DNA of 64,000 nucleotides from Piezodorus guildinii (lineage: Eukaryota; Arthropoda; Insecta; Hemiptera; Pentatomidae), in the NCBI GenBank assembly GCA_023052935.1, contig CM041292.1, forward strand, positions 147,064,439-147,128,438. Direction: 5' to 3'. The stretch's first letter is position 1; each line of letters opens with the position of its first letter. Below the pieces are notes generated by a model. That model was not told the DNA's origin, ran no database searches, and saw only the letters and a list, made by a program, of their open reading frames with translations. Shown here piece by piece: positions 46,251 through 58,237 of the stretch. The translations under genes and the position numbers were made by a program.

Positions 46251-47010
46251 TTTTGATAAATGCGGATGATAACATTAAAATTTTAGTTTTTTAAATATCC
46301 TTTCATATTAAGTGAAAAAAATAAACGATAAAGTTATATAAAAACAAACAAGTGTAATTAATATTGACATCATGAAAACTTTTTTTAAATGTAGAAACTA
46401 CATTTTAAGAAATTAAACTTTATTTATAATATATGTTAAGAAAAAAGAAATTATAAAGTTTAATACAATTTAAACTTTAATTTAGTATATATGTATGTAT
46501 ATATATATATTATATATATATTATTATATATATATATATAAAACATATTATAAATTGCAATCTATTTTACTTATAAACCTTCAGGAAAGAGTACCCTAAA
46601 TGATGGTGAAAACCGTATCAAAATCTGTCGCATAGTTTAGAAGGAGTTCGGGAAAACCTAAATCACGTTATATTTTTATGTATACATAAAGATACTTTAA
46701 AAGTTTGTGAGTTATGATAATTCTCTTTTGCCGAAAACACAAATTTTTACCTACATCTTGTCTCAGTGTGTTGAGCGGCCTTAAAATTGGGTATAAATGA
46801 TATATAACGAAGTAACTGAATTATTAACTCTGAGTAAAAAAAATAGTGGCAAAATGATTAATCTTCAATTGTAAATAAAACCTTACTGAAAACTAAAAAC
46901 AACTTTTTAAAAAAATATAATGGTAAAGTGAGGATAATATATGATGGAGAGTTAAGTTTCTTATATTTTTTGAGGGGTAAAGAAAAAACTGAACTGTATT
47001 TTTATATGGT
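46250..47010. other. AT-rich stretch with (TA)n and a dispersed motif
   Basis: (TA)-rich palindromic tract at 46490-46540. The stretch 46550-46660 (AAACCTTCAGGAAAG, then AACCGTATCAAAATCTGTCG) recurs at 60470-60580, marking another dispersed repeat. No gene seen. Confidence 0.5.
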
Positions 47011-47020
47011 GTTAAAAGTT

Positions 47021-47155
47021 TTTTTTTTTTTTTTTTTTAACATCATTTATTGAAATTTACAACTGTACTTCAAGGTACAACAAGTAAATGTGACAAAAGT
47101 TAAATGGCGTGATACAAACTTGAAGAAGAACTACCCAATGGCAGCACTCCTGCGC
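47021..47155 (-). mobile_element. 135-bp jockey 3' end insertion
   Basis: The target-site duplication GTTAAAAGTT at 47011-47020 and 47156-47165 brackets only the last 135 bp of the jockey family: sense poly(A), then the AATTTACAACTGTA and AACAAGTAAAT blocks also found at 36870 and 54898. It is an extreme 5' truncation. Confidence 0.85.
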
Positions 47156-47615
47156 GTTAAAAGTTGAATTCATCAATTAAACTTAAAATTTTCGTCCCCA
47201 GGCTCTACATGCCCTATCCAGAACACTGTTCCGCGCATGCGTGGAGCTTAAGTGATCACAAATCATCATGGTGGAAGCTGTGTTGGAACAAATTTTAGTA
47301 ATGTTTTGATTCCTAATAATATTATAAAATGGGTGAATTTTATTAATAATAGTAGTAGAATAATGGGCTTTAGTTTATTCATTCAAAAATTTAATTTAAT
47401 ATTCAACGATCAACGTTTCGGAGCTCTTCATTCTATGATGTTTTCTATTTTAATTGTTAGAGCTCGTTTAAGTATGTATAATAACTGTCACACTATAGAG
47501 TATTGTATACAACCCAACCTTGTCATCCAATTCTTAATATCTTTGTTATGGGAATGGCCCAGTAGTATACAAAAAAATATATTTAAATAAAATAAATTTA
47601 AGTTTTTTCTATAAA

Positions 47616-50600
47616 TAATAATAATAATAGGCTTACCGAACCCGAAGGTTCGATGCCGATACCACCAAACTTCGCCTGCACAGACTCGTCCAATGTTCAC
47701 CGGTCAAGCCCAAGCCCCCGAGATCAGCCTTAATGCAATCCTCCCATCGACGCTTCGGCCTACCTTTCGGACGCCTACCAGTCGGTTCAGCGAATACCAA
47801 CTTTCTCGGAATCCGTTCCTCACTAAGCCCAACAACTTTACGCGCCCATTTGAGTCTCCGCGATGCTATCAACTCAATTATATTCACCGGGTACAAACTC
47901 CGCAATTCCGCGTTGTGCAACCTTCTAAACTCCCCAGTGGCCTCATCTCTCTTCGGACCAAATATTTTACGCAGCACCTTATTCTCGAAAACCTTAAGCC
48001 GTTGTTCATCCTTCAAAGTAAGCGGCCACGTTTCGCATCCGTAAAGAACCGTTGGAAGAATAATAGTTTTATAAGTTCTAACCTTTAAGTTTTTAGACAG
48101 AAGCCGGGAGCTAAGCAATTTACCAACCGAATAATAACACGCATTTCCCACCTTTAACCGGGACTTTATTTCTTCCTGGATTTCATTTTTTCTTGTTATC
48201 ATTGAACCTAAATACTTGAATTTCTCTACGTGTTAAAAAGTATGACCTGAAATATTAATATCATCAAGATCGCCACCATTTCTGCAACTAATCATATATT
48301 TCGTCTTATCGGTATTTAATTCGAGACCTATTTGTTTACCGGTTTTTATTAACACACTTGTATTTAGTTGTATAGTTTCTGTGTCTTCACCTAGTAGTAC
48401 CAAATCATCGGCATACCCAAAACCGGAATCTTGTCACCCATATGTAAGCCTTTCTCGGTACTCATCACCTTTTCTATAACATATTCTAAGGCTATATTAA
48501 ACAAAACAGGTGAAAGGGAGTCACCCTGTTTCAAACCCGATCGCACCTTAAATCTCTCGGAGTAATTATGACCGATTCTAACTTTATGAAATGTTTCCGA
48601 CAAACACATCTCTACTAGGTTTACTAACTTTTTAGGTATCCCCTGTTCAATCATGATGTTATATAGCTTCTGACGGTCTATGGAATCATAAGCCTTTTTA
48701 AAATCTATATAAAGTTGATGGACTACACCGTTGTATTCCAGTTTCTTCTCTAATATTTGACGTAAGGAAAATATTTGATCAATAGTCGAGCGATTCCGCC
48801 TAAAACCACATTGGTAGTCTCCGATAATTTCCTCAGCGTATTCCGTGATTCGGCTAGTTAGTATTGACGAGAATATTTTATAGCATACTGGGAGAAGAGA
48901 GATCCCACGATAGTTGTTACAATCCGTCCTCGGTCCTTTTTTGTGAATCGGAATAAGTATTGATTCTTTCCATTCTTCGGGTATTTTTTCATTTTCCCAG
49001 ATCTTTTTAACTAAAACATGTAATTTGGAAACGCCCGCTTCTCCACACGCTTTGATTAATTCACTCGTGATATTATCATTTCCTGCAGCTTTATACCGTT
49101 TTAATTTTCCTATCGCCATTTCAACTTCCTCTTTACTCGGTGCGTCTACCCATGGTTCAGCGCTCTGGTATTCAGAGGGAGGAGATCGATTATTATTTTC
49201 CGTATTTAGAATGCCGTCAAAGTGTTGTTTAAATGTATTTAATATCTCAGTCGGATCCGCAATTATGTTGTTATTCGCATCTTTAACCCCATTCAATACA
49301 GGTTCAAATCTTTTACGCGATTTGTTTATACCTTTGTACATCTCTCTTACGTTATTTTCGCTTCTGTGTTTTTCTATTTCTATTATTTTGCCTTTAAGAT
49401 ACTCTCTTTTCTTATTTTTCAAGAATTTTGAAGTTTCGTTTTTTACTAACCGAAAGTAAGCCACATTATTATTGCTTGGATTATTTAAGGAATTCAGTTT
49501 AGCGGTTTTTCTTTTTTCACACATATTTTGACAATCCCTGTCGAACCAAGGTTTGTTCTTTTTATTTTCGATTTTCCCAAGACATAAGTTACCGACCTCT
49601 TTAATATTATCCCTGATCCCTTCCCACAATTTGTTTACATCTTCGTTTTCCTCGTCTGAAGATTCCAAAGCATCGAATCTATTTTTTACTTCTATCGCGA
49701 ATTGTTTTCTAATTTCGGGGTTGTTCAATTTAACAACATCAAAATTCTCGGGATGAATATAGTTCGGTGTTCTCTTTTTTGTATTTAGTTTTTGTCGAAG
49801 TTTCGCGATTACTAATTCATGATCAGAACCGCATTCTGCTCCACGATACGATCTCACGTTAATTATGCTACTTTGCCATCTGTTTTGTACTAAAATATGA
49901 TCTATTTGATTACGAGTATGTCCATCCGGCGATGTCCACGTATACTTATGAATGTCCTTATGTTTAAACGTAGTACTTTTGATTATTAGGTTTTTCGAAA
50001 TGGCAAAGTTTATTAGTCGGGTCCCATTATCATTACTATATTCGTGCAAACTTTCTTTACCGATTGTAGGACGATATACTTCTTCCCTTCCAACCTTTGC
50101 GTTTGCGTCACCTAGTATAATTTTAATGTAATTTCGCGGTAACTTATCGTAAACCGATTCTAGTTTATCATAAAATTCGCATTTTACTTCATCATCATTA
50201 TCTTCGGTGGGAGAGTGAATGTTTATAAACGCGATTTTATACCAACGACCCTGAAATATAGCAACCGATATTCTTTCACTAAAGAACTGTACATCCCGTA
50301 ATGCGGAAAGAAATCTATTCCTAATCAGAAACCCGGTACCTAAACAATAATTAACGCTCCCCCCGTACCAAATAGTATACTTTCCTTCTGTTAACGAACC
50401 CTCCCCTGGCCAGCGAACCTCTTGTAATGCAACGATATCTAAATGGTACCCCTTAACTTCATTCGCTACCGACTTTAACCCACCTGCCGTATTTAAACTT
50501 CTAACGTTCCACGTCCCTATTGTTAGATCTCTACTTTTCATCTTGCGCCTAGATTCCTCTGAAGCAGTCCCCACCCGGAGACCCGAACGGGGGACTAGTT

Positions 50601-50853
50601 TGCTTCCGGATAATGGGCGTTTTACCTCAGAGGAATCCATGACTGTTTGTGGTATTTTGTGAACTAAAATATGTGAGTAGGGCGTTCGAACCTACGTCAC
50701 ACCCTCCAGCAAGCCTGGAGGGCCGCTCTCATTGTTGGTCAGCGAGTCCATCGGACTTAGCCGGGAGGAGCTTCCGAGGAAATTCCACCGACCATCCCCA
50801 CATCCGCCACCCGTGGGACGCTCCCCATACGCGGTAATGAGATCCGCGCGAGG
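47616..50853 (-). mobile_element. RTE-clade LINE, full length (3238 bp)
   Basis: Bracketed by TTTTTCTATAAA at 47604-47615 and 50854-50865, it runs from a GC-rich 5' leader (with the GGTCGGTGGAATTTCC and CCTCCAGGCTTGCTGGAGG blocks) through a single long ORF to the ASNLRVR end and an (ATT)n tail. The length matches RTE elements (about 3.2-3.3 kb). It is the only copy in the window with leader, endonuclease and RT all present. It lies upstream of MIC13 and downstream of HLH4C, outside both genes. The 12-bp duplication abuts a small palindrome, so its exact edge has some uncertainty. Confidence 0.88.
47633..50640 (-). pseudogene. RTE polyprotein (endonuclease + RT) with two lesions
   Basis: The first 749 codons are open (50640-48391). 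They hold an AP-endonuclease-like domain (TIGTWNVRSL, LQEVRW, GDANAKVG, TSPDGHTRNQIDHILV, and SDHELV near residue 300) and a reverse transcriptase (IPIHKKG, YRGISLLP, YIDFKKAYDSIDRQ, SGLKQGDSLSPVLFN). One G is missing from a GGGG run at about 48415-48418 compared with the copy at 42112, which shifts the frame exactly at the catalytic YADD. A second lesion turns a Glu codon into TAA at 48233-48235. After it the frame is open again to the end (47633), with YGCETWPLTLKDEQRLKVFE and RKIFGPKRDEATGEFRRLHN. Endonuclease and RT together drive target-primed reverse transcription. Only two lesions imply a young insertion. Confidence 0.9.
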
Positions 50854-50869
50854 TTTTTCTATAAAACCT

Positions 50870-52150
50870 CCTTTTATTTGTCGTTCCAGTAATCGCTGGA
50901 CACGATAATTCAATATATTAAATTACAACCTATCTTTTGTTTTGCGATGATATGCAAAGTGAACAACTTATGTTCTTCAATTATGACTCGTCAATAAAAA
51001 TCTAGAGAGACAGAAACATTTACACATTTAGTTATTTTAGATTTTTCTCATGCTTTTAAATAAGATAAATTCATTAAACAAAAAACTTCTCATAAGATTT
51101 TCTTGAGGAACTAAATGATAAAAATTAATGTTATACAATATATGTATTAATATACCATTTATTGCACATACAAATTATATACACATGATCAACAGTAGGA
51201 ACATTAACCTGTAAATCTATATAGCTTAACACTATACATAATACATTTAGTCAATAACTTAAGCTAACTAAACACAATAAATATTTCATAGAATTTGTAA
51301 AAAAAAATCAGATCTATTAAGACTAGAAAAAATTGGTTCTTTATAACCTTACTCGAAGCACACAGTCGTATTATATTATGTCACAAATGAAGAGTCCATG
51401 GACGACTCCAGCTGGTTTTATTTTGTTCTCCTTTATAGTCTGATCTCTCCATTTCGGATAAAATATACCCACTCACTCATATACCCTTCAAGTATTTTAT
51501 ATTTTGTCTTATGTACTTTTAATTAACGTATATAGGGTCAAATTAGTGATCAGGGTATTTTATATTGAAAATCTATGACATTAGTTGAAAAGACTAAGTC
51601 TATTATTATTGAGTTTGATAAATAATAATTTATAATGACTTTTGATAAAAAAATCGTGTAATTTATTTATCATCAGTGTTATTAATTTAAATTAATATTT
51701 ATCATCACCAGATTCTTACTAAATATCTTTCATAATCATATCTCTCGAATACCTCCGGAAACATTCCAAATGAAAATTGAGAACACGATAACTAACAAAT
51801 GATAACTCGGGTACCTCAAAAACACAACGATATATTATCTAGCTTAAAGAAAAAAACACTACTACTTTATTCAGCCAAATTTAAACCATTTATATATTCT
51901 TATTGTAGAGTAAGAAAATTAAGAAGTATGATTCCTGATGGTTTCATGAAGGGTTTGACTAGAATTTAGTTACCATTAAATTCAAAAGATGAAAACTGGG
52001 TTTCTCGAATATTCTTGTGCTAACTACACATTTCGACCGAAGTTAACTCCTTAATTCACTATAATAGATTAACGAGATGAAACAAGGATGTGGTTGTTTA
52101 GGTTTAGAACAGTTCCTTGAATTGTACTAGGTCCAGTTGGAACCGTATGC
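50870..52150. other. AT-rich stretch, no gene recognised
   Basis: Nothing recognisable. Short chance frames only. Confidence 0.45.
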
Positions 52151-52390
52151 GACTGGTATAAAGCCGCGCTACACGGAGAGATAAGAGGTTGGTGAAAATT
52201 CGTGAAAGCAAGTGATTGGGACAGTTAATGAAAGTAGCCGGAGTGGTGTAAGGCTAAGTTTTACTTTCACTTAGCTACCCATGTATGAAATATTCAGTAT
52301 GGGAAAGGTTTGCGACGATAACACATTTTTGAATTCGAGTTTTCATAGGAGATACACGTTTCAGGGACCCCTGAGTTTAAAAGACAACAG
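52150..52390 (+). repeat. Repeat B, left end with outer extension
   Basis: GGTATAAAGCCGCGCTACAC through GGCTAAGTTTTACTTTCACT, then TGAAATATTCAGTATGGGAA and a TACACGTTTCAGGGACCCCT block. The second half matches 58240-58335; the first half matches 46140-46250. It shows that repeat B may start about 110 bp further left than in other copies. Confidence 0.65.
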
Positions 52391-52579
52391 TCAAACATTT
52401 ACTTTAGGTAATTTTTTTATCCGAACATAATAATAGTATAATAGATGTTTAATATATATACCTTTAGAAAGCTCAAGATTATAGAATTTTTTTATTTTAT
52501 ACAGATAGTTGTGAATGGTGATTATTTTATTATAAATAAATACTTCAGTAGTTATTTTATATTGTTATTATTTAACTAA

Positions 52580-52690
52580 TTAATTAATTAATTAAACGCC
52601 GTGGATCACCGGCGTCCCACAGTAGTCTGTTCCATGGGGCGGCGCGGGTCACTATTCCGTCTTATCGGGCTGCACGTACCACCGGTATTT
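52580..52690. other. GC-rich island, unidentified
   Basis: Immediately after a (TTAA)-type run there is a GC-rich block holding ACGCCGTGGATCACCGGCGT (6-bp inverted ends) and a GGGGCGGCGCGGG run. No frame, tRNA or rRNA match was recognised. Confidence 0.3.
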
Positions 52691-53099
52691 ATTTCCATAT
52701 CTATGTTATCTACTTTCTAGAAGGACGAAAATTAATAAAAAATCATCTTAAATGCCTTTCGAGTTATACTTACTAGCAGAAATCTGAGGTTAAGGTGAAA
52801 AAAAAAATGCTCTAGTTGCATGAATTGCAAAATAAGCTCTTACTAGACTTGTAGCAAACGTACAACTTGTATACAGATCCGAACAGGCAATAATCGATGA
52901 AACGCGGCATGAATTCCACATTGGCCGTGGAAAACCGACGCGGGTGTGAACGTGTTTATGTAATTTTAATTTAATTGTTATTATTTAATCAAAAACATAT
53001 GTTTTTAACGAAACTTAATATAATTCTTTAAACACTTTTATTTCCACTTGTCCACTTTTTTAGTTCCACCATATTATATCTCTAACTTTTGTTAAGAGT

Positions 53100-53280
53100 T
53101 CTTAAAACAATTTTAACTACTGAAGTAAGTAAAAGTCGTGTGTTGATCGCTCCAGATTATTCATTACTTTAATTTAATCTTTAACTGTATTTGAAAATTC
53201 TTAAATTGAATTAAACAACAGAAGTAAGTACAAGTAGTGCTTGTCAAGTATAGTTGCGTTGCAAGCACCAGATTTTTAAA
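53100..53280 (+). repeat. Repeat B right end, present twice
   Basis: The end motif GTAAGTAAAAGTCGTGTGTTG with CCAGATTATT at about 53125-53160, and again in decayed form (AAGTACAAGTAGTGC...CACCAGATTTTT) at about 53225-53278. No coding content. Confidence 0.5.
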
Positions 53281-53816
53281 CAAATTCGGATAATATCATT
53301 ATTTATTTATAATTAACTATTATTTATTTTAAATCCTATAAAATCATGAAATATCATATTTAAAAAAAATAAGCATAAATAAATGATAAACTTATATGAC
53401 AACAATTGTAATAAACATACTCGTATTATGAAAACATTTTTTTTATACAATAGAAACTCCATTTTGTGGAAATGACAAAGTTTTGTAGAAAATATGGTTA
53501 ATAAGTTGAAAGTATGTGAGGGTGTACGATAATTTACTATCACCGATATCACATCAAGCCTTTACACAATTTTCTTATTTAATTTCACCCAAATCTCGCC
53601 TTGTAGCGCAATCTTTAAGGCTTACTATGAGGAAATAAATAAATTTTTTAATTAGGTAAAATTTAGTGATAATTAATTAGTAATAAGAATGGTAACATTA
53701 TTTTTCTATCATTTCGAATTTAACTGGATTGCTGTCGAAATAAATAAAACCTTGAAATATAATGCTACACTTCTATAATCTGAACTTAATTCGAATATAC
53801 AATTTTTAGTTGTAGG

Positions 53817-53822
53817 TTTATT
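53817..53822 (-). terminator. Candidate poly(A) signal of HLH4C
   Basis: AATAAA on the minus strand about 100 bases downstream of the HLH4C stop codon. Confidence 0.45.
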
Positions 53823-53919
53823 AAGAATTAGGTAAAAGTATTGCGAAAATATAACCGTGACGCTTCATTTAATACTCCCGAGAGGATTATTGGAGGTTAA
53901 GTGTTTCTTCGCGGGTTGA

Positions 53920-54166
53920 CTAGACGTCGAGGACATGATTAAGGTAGGCGATGTAGCAGATGGCCAGCTTGAGGATCTCTATCTTGGACAACTTCTTGTC
54001 CGGAGGAAGGGTCGGTAGGAGCTTCCTCAGCTCGGCGAAGGCTACGTTGAAGGCCTCTACTCTCACCCGTTCCCTCGTCGCGTGGGCCGTCCTGTACTTG
54101 GCCGTCGCTCTGCGTCGCCGCCGCCGTTCTTCTCTGCTCATACCGCTCGTCATTTCGCAACGTTCT
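53920..54166 (-). CDS. HLH4C: HLH4C/NHLH bHLH transcription factor, last exon
   Basis: The acceptor CTTGTTACAG precedes the exon; its first A completes an Arg codon, followed by ERCEMTSGM and the domain. [20 protein letters not shown] then [20 protein letters not shown] is the basic region and helix 1; [20 protein letters not shown] the loop and helix 2; and [16 protein letters not shown] the end. This is nearly identical to the NHLH1/NHLH2 (HEN) domain of vertebrates and Drosophila HLH4C, including the conserved R-rich lead and the terminal HVLDV. These factors bind E-boxes, often as dimers with E proteins (daughterless in flies), and act in developing neurons. The exon is GC-rich in an AT-rich neighbourhood. 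Reading through the acceptor adds 36 codons of intron sequence, which is not believed to be coding. Confidence 0.95.
53960..54155 (-). other. HLH4C: bHLH domain coding region
   Basis: Basic region with [15 protein letters not shown]: the Glu and Arg of the ERxR motif that contact E-box DNA are present. Helix 1, a short loop (PTLPPDKK) and helix 2 follow. Only conservative changes from the animal NHLH consensus were noticed. Confidence 0.9.
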
Positions 54167-54858
54167 CTGTAACAAGAGGATAGAGTGATGGTATAGGATA
54201 GGAACAGCATAATCCTTATTTCTACTTTTGAACGTAAGATGTTGAACATTAAAAAATCTGGTAGGCGTATCACAAATATTTTAAATGCCTTAATAATTTA
54301 AATTAATTAAAAAAATTAATTAGATTTTTAAAGTTACAAAATATCACATTCTGTTTCAAATAAATCATATTTATTTTATACTAAATATGGCAACTATTGT
54401 TTACAACAATTCCATAGGTTTTTGCGGTTTTACATTACCTTCAACGACATTGTAAGTCAGTAAATATATTTTATACAATTTTTAGCTTTCCAACAGAAAA
54501 GGGTACTGCCGGGTAAGATGTCAATCACAGAATTTCTCCAAAAATGTCTTTTATACTCCTGTATGTATACTAAAGATTTTTTAGAACTGGTGAAACAATA
54601 TGGAAAAAATTAAAAACTCATTTTTCCCTCTGAAATCTTGCGTTTTAAGAAACTTATAATTTTTAGATTATCGAAAAATGTTTAGAAAAAGCGTTTTTGA
54701 ATATTTCAATTAATTCCTCTCTGTGTTTATAAAATTATGTTTACTTGGTAAATAATGTTTACATATCCTAAAAAATGATTAGTTAAGGTGCTTTTATGCA
54801 TCAGTTTCAACCAAGATTCCATTAAGTAGTATTTTGCTTGCTCGAAATATAAGAAAAA

Positions 54859-55289
54859 CTTTTTTTTTTTTTTTTTTTTTTTTATTTATTTATTGGAATT
54901 TACAACTGTATACAGGAATACAACAAGTAAATTAGATGAAATAAATAAAGGCATGAAACACATGTAGAGAAGCTTCCCAATGGAAGCACTCTAAAAATAT
55001 TCTAAACTAGAAGGTCTCGGGGCCATCTCCTTTTCAGACGCCTCGGAGGATTGTCAGAAATTGAAGAGGAAGAAAGGATTGAAACTAGAGGATTAGGGTA
55101 GGAATGGAGTTTGCCATGAAAGGAATGGTATCTAGATCGGGCCAAATCAGCAACATACGAAACATTAAGATCTTTATGGATTAGTGTATTCGTGACAAAG
55201 TAAGGAGCATTGAGGATTTTACGAAGGATTTTGGATTGTAGGGATTGGATAAGAGAAGAATTTGATGGTTTAGTAGAGCCCCAAAGCAC
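54859..55289 (-). mobile_element. Jockey 3' fragment in the HLH4C intron
   Basis: The target-site duplication TATAAGAAAAA at 54848-54858 and 55290-55300 gives exact ends. It encodes LWGSTKPSNSSLIQSLQSKI, then APYFVTNTLIHKDLNVSYVA, and ends RRLKRRWPRDLLV, the C-terminus of the jockey reverse transcriptase protein, open up to the truncation point. It ends in a long sense poly(A). One of the younger insertions judging by the intact frame. Confidence 0.9.
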
Positions 55290-55810
55290 TATAAGAAAAA
55301 TTAAAATCATTTTTGTCATTTAGTGATTTTTTATTTCGGAAAAGGAAAATCCTCAGGCGGTTAACAAATCTGCATTTGGTATGGCTATGATGTCTTAGGA
55401 GAAAGCAACATTCGTATGTGTTTTGCTCGATTCAGAATCTGAAATTTTGACTTGGGTCGTCTTAAACGTTCTGGGAGGACGGAATTAAATCATTCCCTGA
55501 AAGATGGCTACATGGCATAGATTAAAATGGGTGAAATATGATTGATTAAAAATGTTTACAAGAATCTGAAGTTTTTATTGAAATCACAAGTAAAAAACGC
55601 AACGCTGCGAACTTATTTTAAAACCCAATACAACAAAGACCCAAGTCATACAAGCAGCTCACTAGGGCCTCTGCATTGAATGAGTAGCAATTGATGATTT
55701 TTATTTAATAATGTCGATTCATTATTATAATTTATCATCGGCTGAAATGAGAAACAAAAATGTTCAATAAATCTACACCTTATCTATTTGTTATTGTAAG
55801 TGAAACATAG

Positions 55811-56509
55811 CAAACACCGATAAGACGAAATATATGATTAGTAGCAGAAACGGTGGCGATCTGGGTGATATTGATGTATCAGGGCATACTTTTGAACACG
55901 TTGAAAATTCAAGTATTTAGGTTCAATGATAACGAGAAAAAATGAAATCCAGGAAGAAATAAAGTCCCGATTAAAGGTGGGAAATGCGTGTTATTATTCA
56001 GTTGCTAAGTTACTTAGTTCGCGGCTTCTATGTAAAAACTTAAAGGTTAGAATTTATAAAACTATTATCCTTCCGACGGTTCTTTACGGATGTGAAACGT
56101 GGCCGCTTACTTTGAAGGATGAACAACGGCTTAAGGTTTTCGAAAATAAGGCACTGCGTAAAATATTTGGTCCGAAGAGAGATAAGGCCACTGGGGATTT
56201 AGAAGGTTGCACAACGCGGAATTGCGGGACTTGTATCCTGTGAATATAATTGATTTGGTAGCATCTCGGAGACTGAAATGGGCGAGTAAGGTGTTGGGCT
56301 CGATGAAGAGCGGATTCCGAGAAAGTTGGTATTCGCTGAACCGACTGGTAGGCGTCCGAAAGGCGTCGAAGCGTCGATGTGAGGATTGCGTTAAAGGTGA
56401 TCTCGGGGGCTTGGGCTTGAACGGTGAACATTGGACGAGTCTGTGTAGGCGGAGTTTGGTGGTATCGGCATTGAACCTTCGGGTTCGCTAAGCCTATTAT
56501 TATTATTAT
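55811..56509 (+). mobile_element. RTE 3' fragment in the HLH4C intron
   Basis: The 14-bp target-site duplication TAAGTGAAACATAG at 55797-55810 and 56510-56523 gives exact ends. It starts at TDKTKYMISS and runs through the YGCETWPLTLKDEQ block to ALNLRVR and an (ATT)n tail. Frameshifts near 55907 and 56195 break the frame. Same family as 42112 and 47616, antisense to HLH4C. Confidence 0.9.
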
Positions 56510-57118
56510 TAAGTGAAACATAGATGAAAATATGTCATCGTCAACATTTCGTCATTACTGCCATTTATTATGGAATGAATAAAGTTTACAGATGACTTTA
56601 AATTACAGAATAAGAATATATTTTGTTTGAAAGTGATGTCTGACCAGAATAAATATAATTGCCTGTGCAATAGCACACGCTAAATTTTCGTAAAATAGGT
56701 ACTTGGTTTAGTAGATTGAAAATAATTGGGATTGTGGTGGCATATATGTTGAAACTTATTAAGCAAATATTGAAAATGAAAAGCGACTTGAAAGTAGAAA
56801 TGATCACCGACACCTTTTTTTCTAATGATAATTTTTTCTTACTCTTGTTATTATATAATTTTTATTAGTTCAAAACATTTTAGTGATGGAAGAAGCCAAT
56901 TATAAACCTTCAAGAAAGAATGTCCTGAATGATAGACAAAACTTTATCAAGGTCTTTTAATTTATAATATCAATTATGCCAGTACTTTTATATTCGATCA
57001 ACCATTCGTGATTACTTATTTTTTGGTCGACTTACCAGTAAACATCATTGTATCAACATTCGCCAAAGTACGTTTTTTTAACTCACCTGTAACTAAATTT
57101 TACGCCCTGTTTCTATTT

Positions 57119-57480
57119 TTAGCATAAATGCACTCGACCCAAAAGAAAACAGGGAATTATGAAATAGTGAAGACAGACCTTCGGACGGAGATCAATAGAG
57201 AGCTTATGGAATATTAAAGGGTCATTATTGACCCAATGACATGAAGGTCGCGGGAAAGGGGAGCAATATTTTAAAGTATTTGTCCAAGAGCACCCTTGGG
57301 AAGACATAACTCGGTATCCCATCTCCGCGATAGATCGGGAACCCTCTCTCAATATTCCAATCGGGGAGGAGTAGCACCGCGGCTGGTTAAACATTCAGGG
57401 ACGTCTCCTCCGCTTATGGGTTTTAAAGTCCGAAATGGACCTGTCTCTGTTACTCGCTTGAGCTGTTATTCATCTTAAAT
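57119..57480. other. GC-rich island, unidentified
   Basis: About 360 bp clearly richer in G and C than the intron around it, with open frames on both strands (91 and 60 codons) but no recognisable domain and no fitting splice sites. Perhaps the end of an unclassified transposon, or an intronic regulatory element. Confidence 0.3.
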
Positions 57481-57760
57481 ATGAACTAGCGTATTAAGAT
57501 CTTTTTCTGATACATTATTATTTTTTAAGATCGTTTTCTCGATGCATCAGTGCATCAATCCAAAGGAACTAGTAAATCTAACGATCTAAATATGATTAGT
57601 TTTAAAATATTTCAAAGTACAGTCATAACGAAGCTTGTTAACATCAGTAAATTTTCTAACGCTAAATTACCTCAAAGTAAGTCACCAAAAGTGCATAGCG
57701 AGTAATTTATTAAAATGAAATTTCATTCGGTTTCCATTTAGTAGTATTTTGATTAATCCC

Positions 57761-58237
57761 ATTTTTCTTTATCTCTTTAGTGTTTTCTCCCTAAAATATA
57801 GAATATTATTTTGTATATCAAAGATCTAGAAGTTTGATTTATTAATGTTATTTTATTCATTGAAATAAATAAAGAATTTAATGTAAGGTGCGGTCATGAA
57901 AGAAACCGGTAAGAATAAGATTTGATACAGATTAATTTTGTGCCGACGTGTATGAGTTTGCCTTTCTCAGGGCTAAGGAGATGATAACAATGTCTTATTT
58001 ATGTACTTGCTGTTTTATTTTATACTTCAACATGTTTATAATAATTAAACAGAGAAGGAATTATCTATTTTACTTAAACTTTGTACTCATAAATAGAAGG
58101 AATATGTGAAAAAACACATTGTCAGAAAACGGAAAGAATGTTTTGTCCAGATAAATAAGCAAAACCCATCCTGAAATGTGTTCTTGATAGGGTATAAGAA
58201 TATGTGTTTATCTGAATACTACGTAGACTTCCAGCTC
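57761..58237 (+). repeat. Direct duplication in the HLH4C intron, first copy
   Basis: Begins ATTTTTCTTTATCTCTTTAG and contains GGTGCGGTCATGAAAGAAAC. It matches 59231-59754 at roughly 90% by eye, apart from a block of about 40 bases present only in the second copy. A repeat B copy fills the space between. Confidence 0.85.

Noticed and set aside
47693..49459. Several plus-strand frames of 67-144 codons opposite the RTE element
   Set aside because: Antisense shadows of the RTE ORF; they recur wherever RTE copies occur.
54167..54273. N-terminal extension of the bHLH frame ([10 protein letters not shown]...)
   Set aside because: It reads through a strong splice acceptor into intron sequence; the joined upstream exon is a better model.
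57119..57394. 91-codon minus-strand frame as an HLH4C exon
   Set aside because: No fitting splice borders and no resemblance to bHLH factor N-termini; the phases of the flanking exons already match directly.
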